From an uncultured Peptococcaceae bacterium (GTDB lineage Bacteria; Bacillota; Peptococcia; Peptococcales; Peptococcaceae): DNA of 64,000 bases. The translations under genes were made by a program, and so were the position numbers. Location of the stretch: contig CAJUDO010000007.1 in assembly GCA_910585405.1 (NCBI GenBank), positions 31,871-95,870 of the forward strand, in the 5' to 3' direction. Shown in pieces: positions 43,177 through 52,431 of the stretch. The notes under the pieces were generated by a model. It had not been told where the DNA came from and did not search any database. It worked only from the letters and a program-made list of their open reading frames with translations. Numbering within the stretch: position 1 is the first letter of the stretch; each line of letters begins with the position of its first letter.

Positions 43177-46100
43177 GTGGCAACTATTTATCGTTTTTTT
43201 GTAGAAAAACGCCCGGGTTTCGACATTGAAGCACAAGGGCTGTTAGCTACTTTACAGGGCTACCTGCATATTACAGGGCTGACGGGATTGCGCATTTTTA
43301 ATCGGTATGACGTGGATGGTCTGACAGAAGACAATTGTGAGGCAGCCGGTCGCCTGATTTTTTCCGAACCGCAGTGCGATGAGCTGTACAGAGAAGAATT
43401 ACCGAAGATTGCCGGAGAACATACCATTTTTGCAGTGGAATCGTTGCCCGGTCAGTATGACCAGCGCGCTGACTCTGCCGCACAGTGTGTGCAGATTATT
43501 ACCAAGGAACGTCCGGTGGTACAGGCTGCAAAGGTATATGCGTTCTTAGGCGAGATCAGCAATGCAGATTTGCAGAAAATGAAGCAGTACCTGATCAATC
43601 CGGTGGAAAACAGAGAGGCATCATTGGAGAAACCTGATACTTTAATCAGCGCAGTGGAAGAACCGGAACCCGTTTTTTATCTGGATGGATTTGTAAACGC
43701 GGACGATTCCCAGCTGGACGTGTTGCGGCAGCAATACGGACTGGCGATGGATTTGGGAGATTTGCGGTTTATGCAGAGCTATTTCCGCGATGAGGAAAAA
43801 CGAAATCCGACCATCACAGAATTAAAAATGATTGACACGTACTGGTCCGATCATTGCCGTCATACAACCTTTATGACGCAGATTACCGATATTACCTTGG
43901 ATGATCCGCTGGTAAAGGAAAGCTATGAGGAATATTTGGCCGCCAGAGAAGAAGTGTATGGCGAACGGGCCAAAACCAGACCTATTACGATGATGGATAT
44001 GGGAACTATTGCTGCAAAAACCTTGAAAAAACGCGGTATCTTGAAGAATCTGGATGAGAGTGAAGAAATCAATGCATGCAGCGTAAAGGTAGATGTAAAG
44101 ACCGATAAAGGGACTGAAAAATGGTTGTTCATGTTTAAAAATGAAACCCACAACCATCCGACAGAGATTGAACCCTTTGGCGGTGCCGCTACCTGCCTGG
44201 GCGGTGCAATTCGTGACCCGCTGTCGGGGCGCTCTTATGTTTATCAAGCAATGCGTGTGACCGGTGCAGCAGACCCGCGCAAGCCATTGGAAGAAACTTT
44301 AGCTGGAAAATTGCCGCAGCGCCGTATCACAACCACCGCAACACAAGGATATTCCTCCTACGGCAACCAGATTGGTCTGGCAACAGGCTTAGTGGATGAG
44401 TTGTATCATCCTGGCTATGTTGCAAAACGTATGGAGATTGGTGCCGTGTTGGGTGCAGCGCCAATTGAAAATGTTGTGCGGGAAGTCCCCGCTCCCGATG
44501 ATGTGATTGTGTTATTGGGCGGTCGCACAGGGCGTGACGGCTGCGGTGGAGCGACAGGGTCTTCCAAGAGTCATACAGAGAAATCTTTGGCTACCTGCAG
44601 TGCAGAAGTACAGAAAGGGAATCCGGTAGAAGAACGAAAGATTCAGCGCTTGTTCCGCCGCCCGGAAGTCAGCAAATTGATTAAACGCTGCAATGACTTT
44701 GGCGCCGGCGGTGTGTCGGTGGCAATTGGAGAATTGGCAGCAGGCTTGCACATTTATCTGGACCGCGTACCAAAGAAATATGAAGGATTATCTGCTACAG
44801 AGTTGGCAATTTCCGAATCGCAGGAACGTATGGCAGTTGTATTGGCTCCGGAAAGCTTAGAGCAATTTATTGCTGCTGCTGAGAGTGAAAATCTGGAAGC
44901 AACGGTTGTGGCCTATGTAACGGAAAATCCTCGCCTGGTCATGGAATACGAAGGCAATACCATTGTCGATCTGAGTCGTGCCTTTTTGGATTCCGCAGGG
45001 GATAGCAAGCATACTGCTGTCAATATTGCGCCATTCCCGGCAGCAGAAATGACAGAGCCTGTAGAAGATTTTGATGCGGCATCTGCGCTGAAAGAAATGC
45101 TTGCGGATTTGAATGTTTGCTCCAAACGGGGAATGGTAGAATACTTTGACAGTACCATCGGAGCCGGCAGCGTATTGATGCCTTTTGGTGGCAAGACGCA
45201 GTTGACCCCTACCCAGTCTATGGCGGCAAAAATTCCTGTATTAGATGGTGAAAGCTATACTGCATCTCTCTTTGCTTATGGCTTTGACCCTTATATATCT
45301 GAAAAGAATCAGCACTTAGGTGCGATGTGTGCCGTGACCGAGTCTCTGGCTCGTATTGTGGCTGCCGGAGGCAAAACAGAGGATTGTTATTTGACCTTCC
45401 AGGAATATTTCCCCAGCTTACGCGGGGATGCCAAACGCTGGGCGATGCCTGTATCGGCTCTCTTGGGCGCATTTAAAGCACAGATGGCCTATGGCGTTGG
45501 TGCCATTGGCGGAAAAGATTCCATGTCCGGTTCCTTTATGGATTTGGATATTCCGCCGACATTGGTTTCCTTTGCTGCTGGTACGATTGATTCGGATAAG
45601 GTTGTATCTCCCGAATTCAAAGCGGCAGATCATGAAGTATATTTATTTGCAGCGCCTTATGATCAGAACGGTCAGCCAAAGATGACTGCAATCAAAGAAA
45701 TGTGGCAGTTGGTGAACAATGCCATCATGGAAGGAAAAGTTGCAGCTGCCTGGGCGTTGGGAAAAGGCGGCGTGGCAGAAGCTGTATTTAAAATGGCGCT
45801 GGGAAATCAAATTGGTTTCAGTAGCCTGGACAGCATTTATCTGCCGGTCTTGTTTGAGAAAAATTATGGTGCCATTGTAGTAGAGGCAACTGCGCCCATC
45901 AATGGTGCAGTGTTGATTGGCCGCACCATTGCCCAGCCGAAAATTGTGTTGGGAGACGCCAGCATCTCCCTGGACGAATTGACTGCTATATGGGAAGGTA
46001 CACTGGAGGATGTATATCCAACTCGCACAGAAGATCATGGCACAGTCAAAGCATACAGCTTCACAGCACGTCCTGACTACACAGCAAAAACAAAAATTGC

Positions 46101-46899
46101 TCGGCCAAAAGCAGTTATTCCCGTATTCCCAGGCACAAACTGCGAATACGATACGGCCCGTATCTTAGAGCGGGTAGGGGGACATGCAGAGATTGTCAAT
46201 GTTGCCAATCTGACGCCGGTTATGCTGGAGGATTCCATTGCCCGTATGGAAAAGGCTTTAAAGGACGCACAGATGATGATTTTCCCCGGTGGCTTCTCCT
46301 TTGGGGATGAACCAGAAGGCTCAGGGAAATTTATTGCCGCTTTCATGCGCAATCCTATTTTGACACAGCGCATTCATGAGCTGCTATATAAAAATGATGG
46401 TTTGATTTTAGGAATTTGTAACGGATTCCAGGCTTTGATCAAATTAGGCTTGGTGCCTTATGGTAAAATTGTAGATACCGATGCTTTCAGTCCGACATTG
46501 ACCTTCAACCGGATTGGCCGTCATCAGTCTCGCTATGTGACAACTCGGATTGCTTCCGTGAAATCACCATGGCTTTCCAAGGTGGAAGTGGGAGATCTGC
46601 ACACCATTCCAATTTCCCACGGTGAAGGGCGGTTTGTGTGCTCAGACAGTTTACTGGAACAATTGGCGGCAAACGGTCAGATTGCTACCCAATATGTAGA
46701 TTTCGCCGGAATGCCATCTATGGATGTGGCACATAATCCAAATGGTTCCTGCATGGCGATAGAAGGGATTTTGAGCCCGGATGGACGTGTATTTGGGAAA
46801 ATGGGGCACAGCGAACGAATTGGCACCCATATTGCCAAAAATATCATCGGAGAAAAAGATCAGAAAATCTTTGCAGCCGGCGTAAAATATTTCCTGTAA
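43177..46899 (+). CDS. purL: FGAM synthase, single-chain
   Basis: 1240 residues from GTG 43177 with AGGAGG nine bases ahead; the longer frame from 43114 overlaps purD. One chain holds the PurS-like N-terminal part, the synthetase core (DTYWSDHCRHTTF, ETHNHPTEIEPFGGAATC, GCGGATGSS, FGAGGVSVAIGEL) and the C-terminal glutaminase with nucleophile Cys in GICNGFQALIKLG and the HGEGRF His. This is the clade of single-chain enzymes seen in Clostridia and relatives, so no purS or purQ is expected. Last gene of the cluster. Confidence 0.96.
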   Translation: MATIYRFFVEKRPGFDIEAQGLLATLQGYLHITGLTGLRIFNRYDVDGLTEDNCEAAGRLIFSEPQCDELYREELPKIAGEHTIFAVESLPGQYDQRADSAAQCVQIITKERPVVQAAKVYAFLGEISNADLQKMKQYLINPVENREASLEKPDTLISAVEEPEPVFYLDGFVNADDSQLDVLRQQYGLAMDLGDLRFMQSYFRDEEKRNPTITELKMIDTYWSDHCRHTTFMTQITDITLDDPLVKESYEEYLAAREEVYGERAKTRPITMMDMGTIAAKTLKKRGILKNLDESEEINACSVKVDVKTDKGTEKWLFMFKNETHNHPTEIEPFGGAATCLGGAIRDPLSGRSYVYQAMRVTGAADPRKPLEETLAGKLPQRRITTTATQGYSSYGNQIGLATGLVDELYHPGYVAKRMEIGAVLGAAPIENVVREVPAPDDVIVLLGGRTGRDGCGGATGSSKSHTEKSLATCSAEVQKGNPVEERKIQRLFRRPEVSKLIKRCNDFGAGGVSVAIGELAAGLHIYLDRVPKKYEGLSATELAISESQERMAVVLAPESLEQFIAAAESENLEATVVAYVTENPRLVMEYEGNTIVDLSRAFLDSAGDSKHTAVNIAPFPAAEMTEPVEDFDAASALKEMLADLNVCSKRGMVEYFDSTIGAGSVLMPFGGKTQLTPTQSMAAKIPVLDGESYTASLFAYGFDPYISEKNQHLGAMCAVTESLARIVAAGGKTEDCYLTFQEYFPSLRGDAKRWAMPVSALLGAFKAQMAYGVGAIGGKDSMSGSFMDLDIPPTLVSFAAGTIDSDKVVSPEFKAADHEVYLFAAPYDQNGQPKMTAIKEMWQLVNNAIMEGKVAAAWALGKGGVAEAVFKMALGNQIGFSSLDSIYLPVLFEKNYGAIVVEATAPINGAVLIGRTIAQPKIVLGDASISLDELTAIWEGTLEDVYPTRTEDHGTVKAYSFTARPDYTAKTKIARPKAVIPVFPGTNCEYDTARILERVGGHAEIVNVANLTPVMLEDSIARMEKALKDAQMMIFPGGFSFGDEPEGSGKFIAAFMRNPILTQRIHELLYKNDGLILGICNGFQALIKLGLVPYGKIVDTDAFSPTLTFNRIGRHQSRYVTTRIASVKSPWLSKVEVGDLHTIPISHGEGRFVCSDSLLEQLAANGQIATQYVDFAGMPSMDVAHNPNGSCMAIEGILSPDGRVFGKMGHSERIGTHIAKNIIGEKDQKIFAAGVKYFL

Positions 46900-46948
46900 T
46901 AGTTGTTTGTTGCAGGAAATCCTATCAAGAAGTGATCGTTACACAATC

Positions 46949-46987
46949 AAAGCAGAGTCTGCCTGAAAAGGAGGGCTCTGCTTTTTT
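46949..46987 (+). terminator. Terminator of the purine cluster
   Basis: AAAGCAGAG (46949-46957) with CTCTGCTTT (46976-46984), loop of 18 bases, and a T6 run. Confidence 0.85.
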
Positions 46988-47102
46988 GTAATTGGTGTCT
47001 GAGTATAATAAAAATTGTTTCATAAAAACCAATAGTTTTCTATATATAGGAATATTTTAAAGGTGCGATTGTTTTTGCAGCGTGATTACACAGGAAAAAA
47101 TA

Positions 47103-47132
47103 TTGACAATGCCATAATCATAAAGGTATACT
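47103..47132 (+). promoter_or_regulatory. Polysaccharide operon promoter
   Basis: TTGACA (47103-47108), 18-base spacer, TATACT (47127-47132); the first start codon is about 200 bases downstream. Confidence 0.7.
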
Positions 47133-47157
47133 ATAGTCTATAGAAAAATCTAAAAAA

Positions 47158-47266
47158 GCATACTTTTTGGAACAATATATCTGTACAAACTATTTAGTGG
47201 ATATGTAGAGTGTGAACTCTATATATCCATTTTTTTATGCCCAAATTTTGTTTGAAAAAAGTATGC
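47158..47266. repeat. 11-base inverted repeat around the leader terminator
   Basis: GCATACTTTTT (47158-47168) and AAAAAGTATGC (47256-47266) are exact inverted copies 87 bases apart, with the leader hairpin between them. Could be a stem that closes the leader RNA, or the ends of a small transposed element. Confidence 0.6.
47199..47236 (+). terminator. Intrinsic terminator in the polysaccharide leader (attenuator)
   Basis: GGATATGTAGAGT (47199-47211) pairs with ACTCTATATATCC (47216-47228), one G-U pair, tetraloop GTGA, then A and seven T. It lies between promoter and first gene, so transcription must read through it for expression. Confidence 0.8.
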
Positions 47267-47339
47267 AAATTAGGATTCGCAAAAATGCAGAAGCAGAATG
47301 AGAAAACGGGACATCTGGAGAAAAAGGTGGAAGACAGGC

Positions 47340-48239
47340 ATGAAGATCAAACTTTATATCGCAAGCCACAAACCAACCTACATTCCAGAGCATCCGCTCT
47401 TGATTCCGCTGCAGATTGGCACAGCATTGCATGAACCCATACCGGATATGCTGCACGATGATACCGGTCCAAACATTTCAGAGAAAAATCCTCGCTACTG
47501 TGAGCTGACCGGACAATACTGGGCCTGGAAGAATGAACAGGCAGACTATTACGGATTTTATCACTATCGCCGTTACTTTACCTTTCGGGCAGCGAAGCGC
47601 CCCTATCTCATCTATGACCGACCCGATGGGTCCACCTTAGAGTGCATGGGATATGAGTCGAAGCAGATGGAGCAATTAATCAGCCAATATGATTTACTGG
47701 TGCCTCAGGCGGAAGAGATGTATGAGACAGTCAGAGAGAACTATCGCCGCGCACCCTATCACGACATAGAAGACTTACAGCTGATAGAACAGATTATAAA
47801 GGAACGCTATCCTGAATATACTCAGGCGATGGAGGAGTATTTTCAAGGGAGCAAGCTATATCTGAAAAATATGTATATCATGCGAGACGGATTGTTTCAG
47901 CAATATTGCAGCTGGCTTTTCCCTCTATTGGAAGAGTTCGATTGCCGCAACGATTGGGACAAATACAGAGGAAATCCGGTGGCTTTGCGGGTAGACGGTT
48001 ATCTGGCAGAACGGCTCTTTGGCGTTTGGTATACCTATCTGAAGCAGACAGCAGAGGTAAAAAGTTGCGAATTACCTCGCATTCACTTTGCTCATTTGGA
48101 CGGTGGTAAAGGCACGCTGCAGACCATGAAGTTAGTGAATGCGATCCTGCCGCCGGGTACCCGACGGCGCAGCCTGATAAGTAGAGGGGCAAGATTTGTG
48201 TTGAAAGAGAAAGCCAATCACGAATTGCGCATGAATTGA
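47340..48239 (+). CDS. DUF4422 family capsule/exopolysaccharide protein
   Basis: 299 residues from ATG 47340 (AAGGTGG ahead); ATG 47298 has no site. Motifs KLYIASHKPTYIPEHPLL, ISEKNPRYCELTGQYWAWKN and YGFYHYRRYF are typical of DUF4422, a family found in polysaccharide loci and thought to be glycosyltransferases; the activity is not established. Followed by the GlfT2-like gene. Confidence 0.85.
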   Translation: MKIKLYIASHKPTYIPEHPLLIPLQIGTALHEPIPDMLHDDTGPNISEKNPRYCELTGQYWAWKNEQADYYGFYHYRRYFTFRAAKRPYLIYDRPDGSTLECMGYESKQMEQLISQYDLLVPQAEEMYETVRENYRRAPYHDIEDLQLIEQIIKERYPEYTQAMEEYFQGSKLYLKNMYIMRDGLFQQYCSWLFPLLEEFDCRNDWDKYRGNPVALRVDGYLAERLFGVWYTYLKQTAEVKSCELPRIHFAHLDGGKGTLQTMKLVNAILPPGTRRRSLISRGARFVLKEKANHELRMN

Positions 48240-48258
48240 GAAAAGAAGGAGTATTGGA

Positions 48259-49821
48259 ATGGAGTTATTTCCCATTACCTTGCCAAAATCGAATATTTGT
48301 ACAGAAACAGAACTCTATTACCGCAGTAGTCAACCGGTGCAATATGAAGAGCAAAGTGGGCAGCTTACGTTAAAAGAAAACACCGTGTTGACGTTGGATA
48401 CCTATTTTAATTGTTTTTCCTATCAGAAATATTTACAGTATACCAATGCACGCATATTGGAAGTGCATCTGAAGATACAGGGTGAAGTTCAGCTGCGGTT
48501 GATCAAAGCGGAACAAAAAGACAAAAAAGTACAGCATACAGTGCTACTGACGCAGCAAGTGCGGCGGGAGCAGATGGAAGCAGTGACCTTGCTCTATGAT
48601 TTCAGTCAGGAGAAAGGTACTGGTTTTTTGTATTTGGAAGTAACAGCTTTGTCCCAAGAGGCGGTACTGGAGTTAGGCTATTATGGCAGTCCCATACCAA
48701 AGGAGCAGATAAACCCCACAAAGTTAGCGGCAGTGATTTGTACCTATAAGAGAGAGAACTATGTAAAACGGAATCTGCAACATTTGAATGAGACGATATT
48801 CACAGATAAACAGGATATCTCTGAATATCTGGAAGTGTTTGTGGTGGATAACGGTAAAACGCTGGACAGACAGGAAATTGAGACAAAAAAGATTCGTCTG
48901 TTCTCCAATAAAAACTGTGGCGGCAGCGGTGGCTTTACCCGAGGTATCATTGAGGCCTTACGGCGCAAAGAGGAATTCAGTCATGTACTATTGATGGATG
49001 ATGATATTTTGTTAGAAAGCAATGTCTTAGTTAAAACGATTCGTTTTCTGCAGATACTGCGGTCAGAACATTTAGATTTAGCCATCGGTGGCAGTATGCT
49101 GCGGTTGGAGCAAATGAATGTGCAGCATGAAGCAGGTGGAAAGTGGACAGGGTACAAAGTAAAGACCAGCCGAGCCAATATGGATTTACGCCGAGCGAAA
49201 GATTTGTTGCAAAATGAGCTGTTTGAGCAAAATGATTTTTGCGGCTGGTGGTATTTGAGCATTCCTTTGCAACTGATAAAAGAGAATAATTTACCGATGC
49301 CATACTTCATTAAAAATGATGATATTGAATATGGCTTGCGTGTTACAAAAAAGTTGGATTTTTTGAATGGAATTGGCGTATGGCATGAGCCTTTTGAAAA
49401 AAAATTGAGCTTACCGCTAGAATATTATTATATGCGTAATATTCTAATCACCAATATGATACATGAAGAATCCGTTCGGAATAGTATATATATGTTAATA
49501 CGGCGTGTGGGAAAATGCATGATGAGGAGAAATTATTCGGCGGCAAAAATTCCGTTACAAGCAGTAAATGATGTTTTGGCAGGTTTTGAGCATTTTTCAA
49601 AAGTTCAATCTGATTTATTTCATCAAGAGTTGATTTCGATTTGTAGTCAGTATAATTTGCGTAAGAAAGAAAAAATTGGATTTATAAAAACAGGAACGAT
49701 ATTGCTTTGGTACTGCATGAAGTTGTTTTTGAGATATCCAAACGCAAAAAAAGACTATCGAGCTAGATATCAGGAAGTGTGCAGCAATAAAAATTGGTGT
49801 AGATTATTGGAGATTTATTAG
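48259..49821 (+). CDS. GlfT2-like galactofuranosyltransferase (GT2)
   Basis: 520 residues. N-terminal beta-sandwich domain (1-150), then a GT-A catalytic core: AVICTYKRENYVKRNL, FSNKNCGGSGGFTRGI, the DDD metal motif LLMDDDILLE, FCGWWYLSIPL, and the acidic IKNDDIEYGLR with WHEPF supplying the His. These residues match GlfT2, which polymerises galactofuranose. GlfT2 uses UDP-Galf, made by UDP-galactopyranose mutase; no glf gene is in the window. A C-terminal helical part (from about 410) remains. AAGGAG precedes ATG 48259. Confidence 0.87.
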   Translation: MELFPITLPKSNICTETELYYRSSQPVQYEEQSGQLTLKENTVLTLDTYFNCFSYQKYLQYTNARILEVHLKIQGEVQLRLIKAEQKDKKVQHTVLLTQQVRREQMEAVTLLYDFSQEKGTGFLYLEVTALSQEAVLELGYYGSPIPKEQINPTKLAAVICTYKRENYVKRNLQHLNETIFTDKQDISEYLEVFVVDNGKTLDRQEIETKKIRLFSNKNCGGSGGFTRGIIEALRRKEEFSHVLLMDDDILLESNVLVKTIRFLQILRSEHLDLAIGGSMLRLEQMNVQHEAGGKWTGYKVKTSRANMDLRRAKDLLQNELFEQNDFCGWWYLSIPLQLIKENNLPMPYFIKNDDIEYGLRVTKKLDFLNGIGVWHEPFEKKLSLPLEYYYMRNILITNMIHEESVRNSIYMLIRRVGKCMMRRNYSAAKIPLQAVNDVLAGFEHFSKVQSDLFHQELISICSQYNLRKKEKIGFIKTGTILLWYCMKLFLRYPNAKKDYRARYQEVCSNKNWCRLLEIY

Positions 49822-49825
49822 AATT

Positions 49826-50596
49826 ATGAAGTTATTCCATTTATATAAACAATATCAATTCGTCTTTACCGAACTGGTAAAGCGTGACTTTAAAAAGAAA
49901 TATAAGCGCAGTGTGCTGGGGATGTTGTGGAGCATGTTGGCTCCGCTGTTCACCTTATTGGTGATGAACTTTGTATTTGGACACTTTTTTGGTCGTACGC
50001 AGGAAAACTACACCATTTACCTGTTTTCCGGCTGGCTGATCTTTCAGTATTACAGCGAGGCAACGAATAGCGCTATGAATTCATTGATGGCCAATGCAGG
50101 GATTTTCTCTAAAGTAAAAGTCCCCAAATATTTATTTCTGTTTTCTAGGATTACTTCCAGCAGTATTAATTTCTTTCTGGTATTGATTGTCTATTTTATT
50201 TTTGTAATTGCCTATGGTCTGCCTATTACATGGAAGTTTATCACATTACTGTATCCCATTGTTTGTATGTTCATTTTGATTTTGGGAGTAGGTCTGATTT
50301 TATCAGCCTTGTTTGTATTCTTTCGGGATGTGCAGTATCTCTATAGTGTGTTTACCACGGCGCTGATGTACTTTACGCCTATTTTTTATACGGTAGATAT
50401 TATGGGGGATAAGATGAACATCTTTTATCTGAATCCGCTGTATCTGTATGTAACGTATTTCCGTGATGTGGTGATTAGCGGAACTATTCCATCTATGGCG
50501 TTTCACGTATATACACTGTTGTATTCGTTGATTTTTTTTGCCATAGGCTGCTGGATGTACAAAAAATATAATTACAAATTCCTGTATTACGTATAG
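49826..50596 (+). CDS. ABC-2 polysaccharide export permease (Wzm-like)
   Basis: 256 residues with six hydrophobic segments. N-terminal KRDFKKKYKRSVLGMLWSMLAPLF is typical of Wzm/TagG permeases. It should form the channel for glycan or glycolipid export with the ATPase encoded next. Four bases after the transferase. Ribosome site weak. Confidence 0.93.
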   Translation: MKLFHLYKQYQFVFTELVKRDFKKKYKRSVLGMLWSMLAPLFTLLVMNFVFGHFFGRTQENYTIYLFSGWLIFQYYSEATNSAMNSLMANAGIFSKVKVPKYLFLFSRITSSSINFFLVLIVYFIFVIAYGLPITWKFITLLYPIVCMFILILGVGLILSALFVFFRDVQYLYSVFTTALMYFTPIFYTVDIMGDKMNIFYLNPLYLYVTYFRDVVISGTIPSMAFHVYTLLYSLIFFAIGCWMYKKYNYKFLYYV

Positions 50597-50606
50597 GAGA
50601 AAAACA

Positions 50607-51335
50607 ATGATAGATGTAAAAGATGTATCCGTCCGTTATATTATGGGCGACTTTAAGGACATTGGGATCAAAGAATATCTGATTCGCAAAGCCAAAGGCC
50701 AGATGATGGTCAAAGAGTTTTGGGCATTGCAAGATGTGAGCTTTCATGTGAACAAAGGAACTCTGCTGGGCATTATCGGTTCCAACGGCTCTGGGAAATC
50801 GACCATCTTAAAAGTGCTGGCGGGGATTATGCCGCCCACTAAAGGTAATATCACAGCCAATGGCTCCATTGCACCATTATTGGAATTGGGCGCGGGCTTT
50901 GATGGGGATTTGACGGTAAAAGAAAACGTTTACCTTCGGGGAGCTATGCTGGGCTACACAAAAGATTTTGTGAATGAGGAATATGAGCATATCATAGAGT
51001 TTTCTGAGCTGAGAGAGTTTGAGGATGTAGCTTTTAAGAAGCTCTCCAGCGGTATGAAGAGCAAGCTGGCCTTTTCATTGGCCAGCAGAGTCAATCCGGA
51101 TATTTTAGTGTTGGATGAAGTATTGTCAGTTGGGGATATCGGTTTTCGGAAGAAGAGCGAGAACCGTATGCGAGAGATGATGAGCGGCGGCACTACCACT
51201 ATATTGGTATCCCACTCTATGGCACAGATTCGGGAGATGTGTACCCAAGTGGTCTGGCTGGAAAAAGGCGAGATGCGCGGGATCGGCGATACAAAGCAGA
51301 TGTGTGATGAGTATGAGAAATATATGAAAAAGTAG
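50607..51335 (+). CDS. ABC polysaccharide export ATPase (Wzt-like)
   Basis: 242 residues. Walker A IIGSNGSGKST, signature LSSGMKSKLAFSLA, Walker B ILVLDEVLSVGD, and the Wzt/TagH-type sequence LLELGAGFDGDLT. No C-terminal carbohydrate-binding domain, so the export substrate is unlikely to be recognised by this subunit. 10 bp after the permease. Confidence 0.94.
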   Translation: MIDVKDVSVRYIMGDFKDIGIKEYLIRKAKGQMMVKEFWALQDVSFHVNKGTLLGIIGSNGSGKSTILKVLAGIMPPTKGNITANGSIAPLLELGAGFDGDLTVKENVYLRGAMLGYTKDFVNEEYEHIIEFSELREFEDVAFKKLSSGMKSKLAFSLASRVNPDILVLDEVLSVGDIGFRKKSENRMREMMSGGTTTILVSHSMAQIREMCTQVVWLEKGEMRGIGDTKQMCDEYEKYMKK

Positions 51336-51371
51336 CTTAGATGGATAATGAATATTAGGAGGTGTTAGTGA

Positions 51372-52394
51372 TTGGGGAAGTTTAAGACCTTTTTGAAGAA
51401 ATATTTACCTGCCTCATCAAGGACAACCAATGGAAGACTGGATATTTTAGAATATGAATTAAAAAAAATTAGTGATCAACAATATATTATTAATGAAAAA
51501 ATTCAGACTGTTTTATTAGATTTACAAACGTTATCCTTTGAGACGGGAAAATTACAGCAGCGAAGTAATGCAAATGAAAAAAATATATTTGAAATAACTA
51601 AGCAATTAGATGAACAGTTTAATGATATGAAAGATATTTTGAGTAATCAAATGGACAAAATTTGTGTTTTGGAAGGTCAAATTGTCGAGAATAAACTTGA
51701 TATGATTAAAAGGGAAAAAGAACTTGTTAATAAAATTACTCAGATTTGTGAAAAACGTACAAATAAAAGAAAAAACACAAATTTAGTAAAACAAACTTGG
51801 GAGTTAGCAGGACTATCTACAGCTCAATATATAAATGAATATATGGCGAAAGTAAACATATTTGAAACACCGGAGCTATTAAGGGAACATGCGGTTTCTC
51901 AGTCAAAAATAGAGGGTTTATATCTTGAATTTGGTGTTTTTTCTGGAAAATCTATTAATCAAGTTGCTGGTTTGAAACCTGAAAAAACAATCTATGGCTT
52001 CGACAGTTTTAAAGGGTTACCAGAAACTTGGAGGACAGGTTTTCCTGAAAATGAATTTGCTATGGAGAAGTTGCCAATAGTTAAAGAAAATGTGAAATTG
52101 GAAATAGGATATTTTGATGAAACGTTACCTGAATTTGTAAAAAAACATTTAGAAAATTGTGCTTATATTCACATTGATTGTGATTTATATAGCTCAACTA
52201 AAACTATTTTTGAATTTCTAGAGGACAAATTTGTTGAGGGAACAATTATAGTTTTTGATGAATATTTTAACTATCCGTCTTGGCAAGAAAATGAATTTAA
52301 AGCATTTCAAGAGTTTGTAAACGAAAAAAATTTACGATATGAGTATATCGGATATGTTCCAGACTGGGAACAAGTAGCAGTAAAAATTATTTAG
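51372..52394 (+). CDS. TylF/macrocin-O-methyltransferase-like SAM methyltransferase with coiled coil
   Basis: 340 residues starting with TTG (AGGAGG nine bases ahead). Residues 20-130 are a long charged coiled coil. The catalytic domain has YLEFGVFSGKSINQVAG (SAM site), IYGFDSFKGLPETWR, and AYIHIDCDLYSSTK, IIVFDEYFNYPSW, which resemble macrocin O-methyltransferase-type enzymes. Probably methylates a sugar in the glycan, or its terminus. The coiled coil recalls those of chain-terminating enzymes that measure polymer length (known in some O-antigen systems); that is inference. Confidence 0.8.
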   Translation: MGKFKTFLKKYLPASSRTTNGRLDILEYELKKISDQQYIINEKIQTVLLDLQTLSFETGKLQQRSNANEKNIFEITKQLDEQFNDMKDILSNQMDKICVLEGQIVENKLDMIKREKELVNKITQICEKRTNKRKNTNLVKQTWELAGLSTAQYINEYMAKVNIFETPELLREHAVSQSKIEGLYLEFGVFSGKSINQVAGLKPEKTIYGFDSFKGLPETWRTGFPENEFAMEKLPIVKENVKLEIGYFDETLPEFVKKHLENCAYIHIDCDLYSSTKTIFEFLEDKFVEGTIIVFDEYFNYPSWQENEFKAFQEFVNEKNLRYEYIGYVPDWEQVAVKII

Positions 52395-52431
52395 TAAATT
52401 TTTTAATGGGAAAGAAGGTCTTATAAGGAAT

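Larger units (their letters stand above)
46988..47339 (+). other. Polysaccharide operon promoter and long leader
   Basis: About 350 bases without a credible gene. It holds a promoter (47103-47132), an intrinsic terminator in the leader (47199-47236) and an 11-base inverted repeat that flanks it (47158-47168 and 47256-47266). Short frames here (for example from 47237) overlap the true gene in another frame and are not convincing. Confidence 0.7.
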
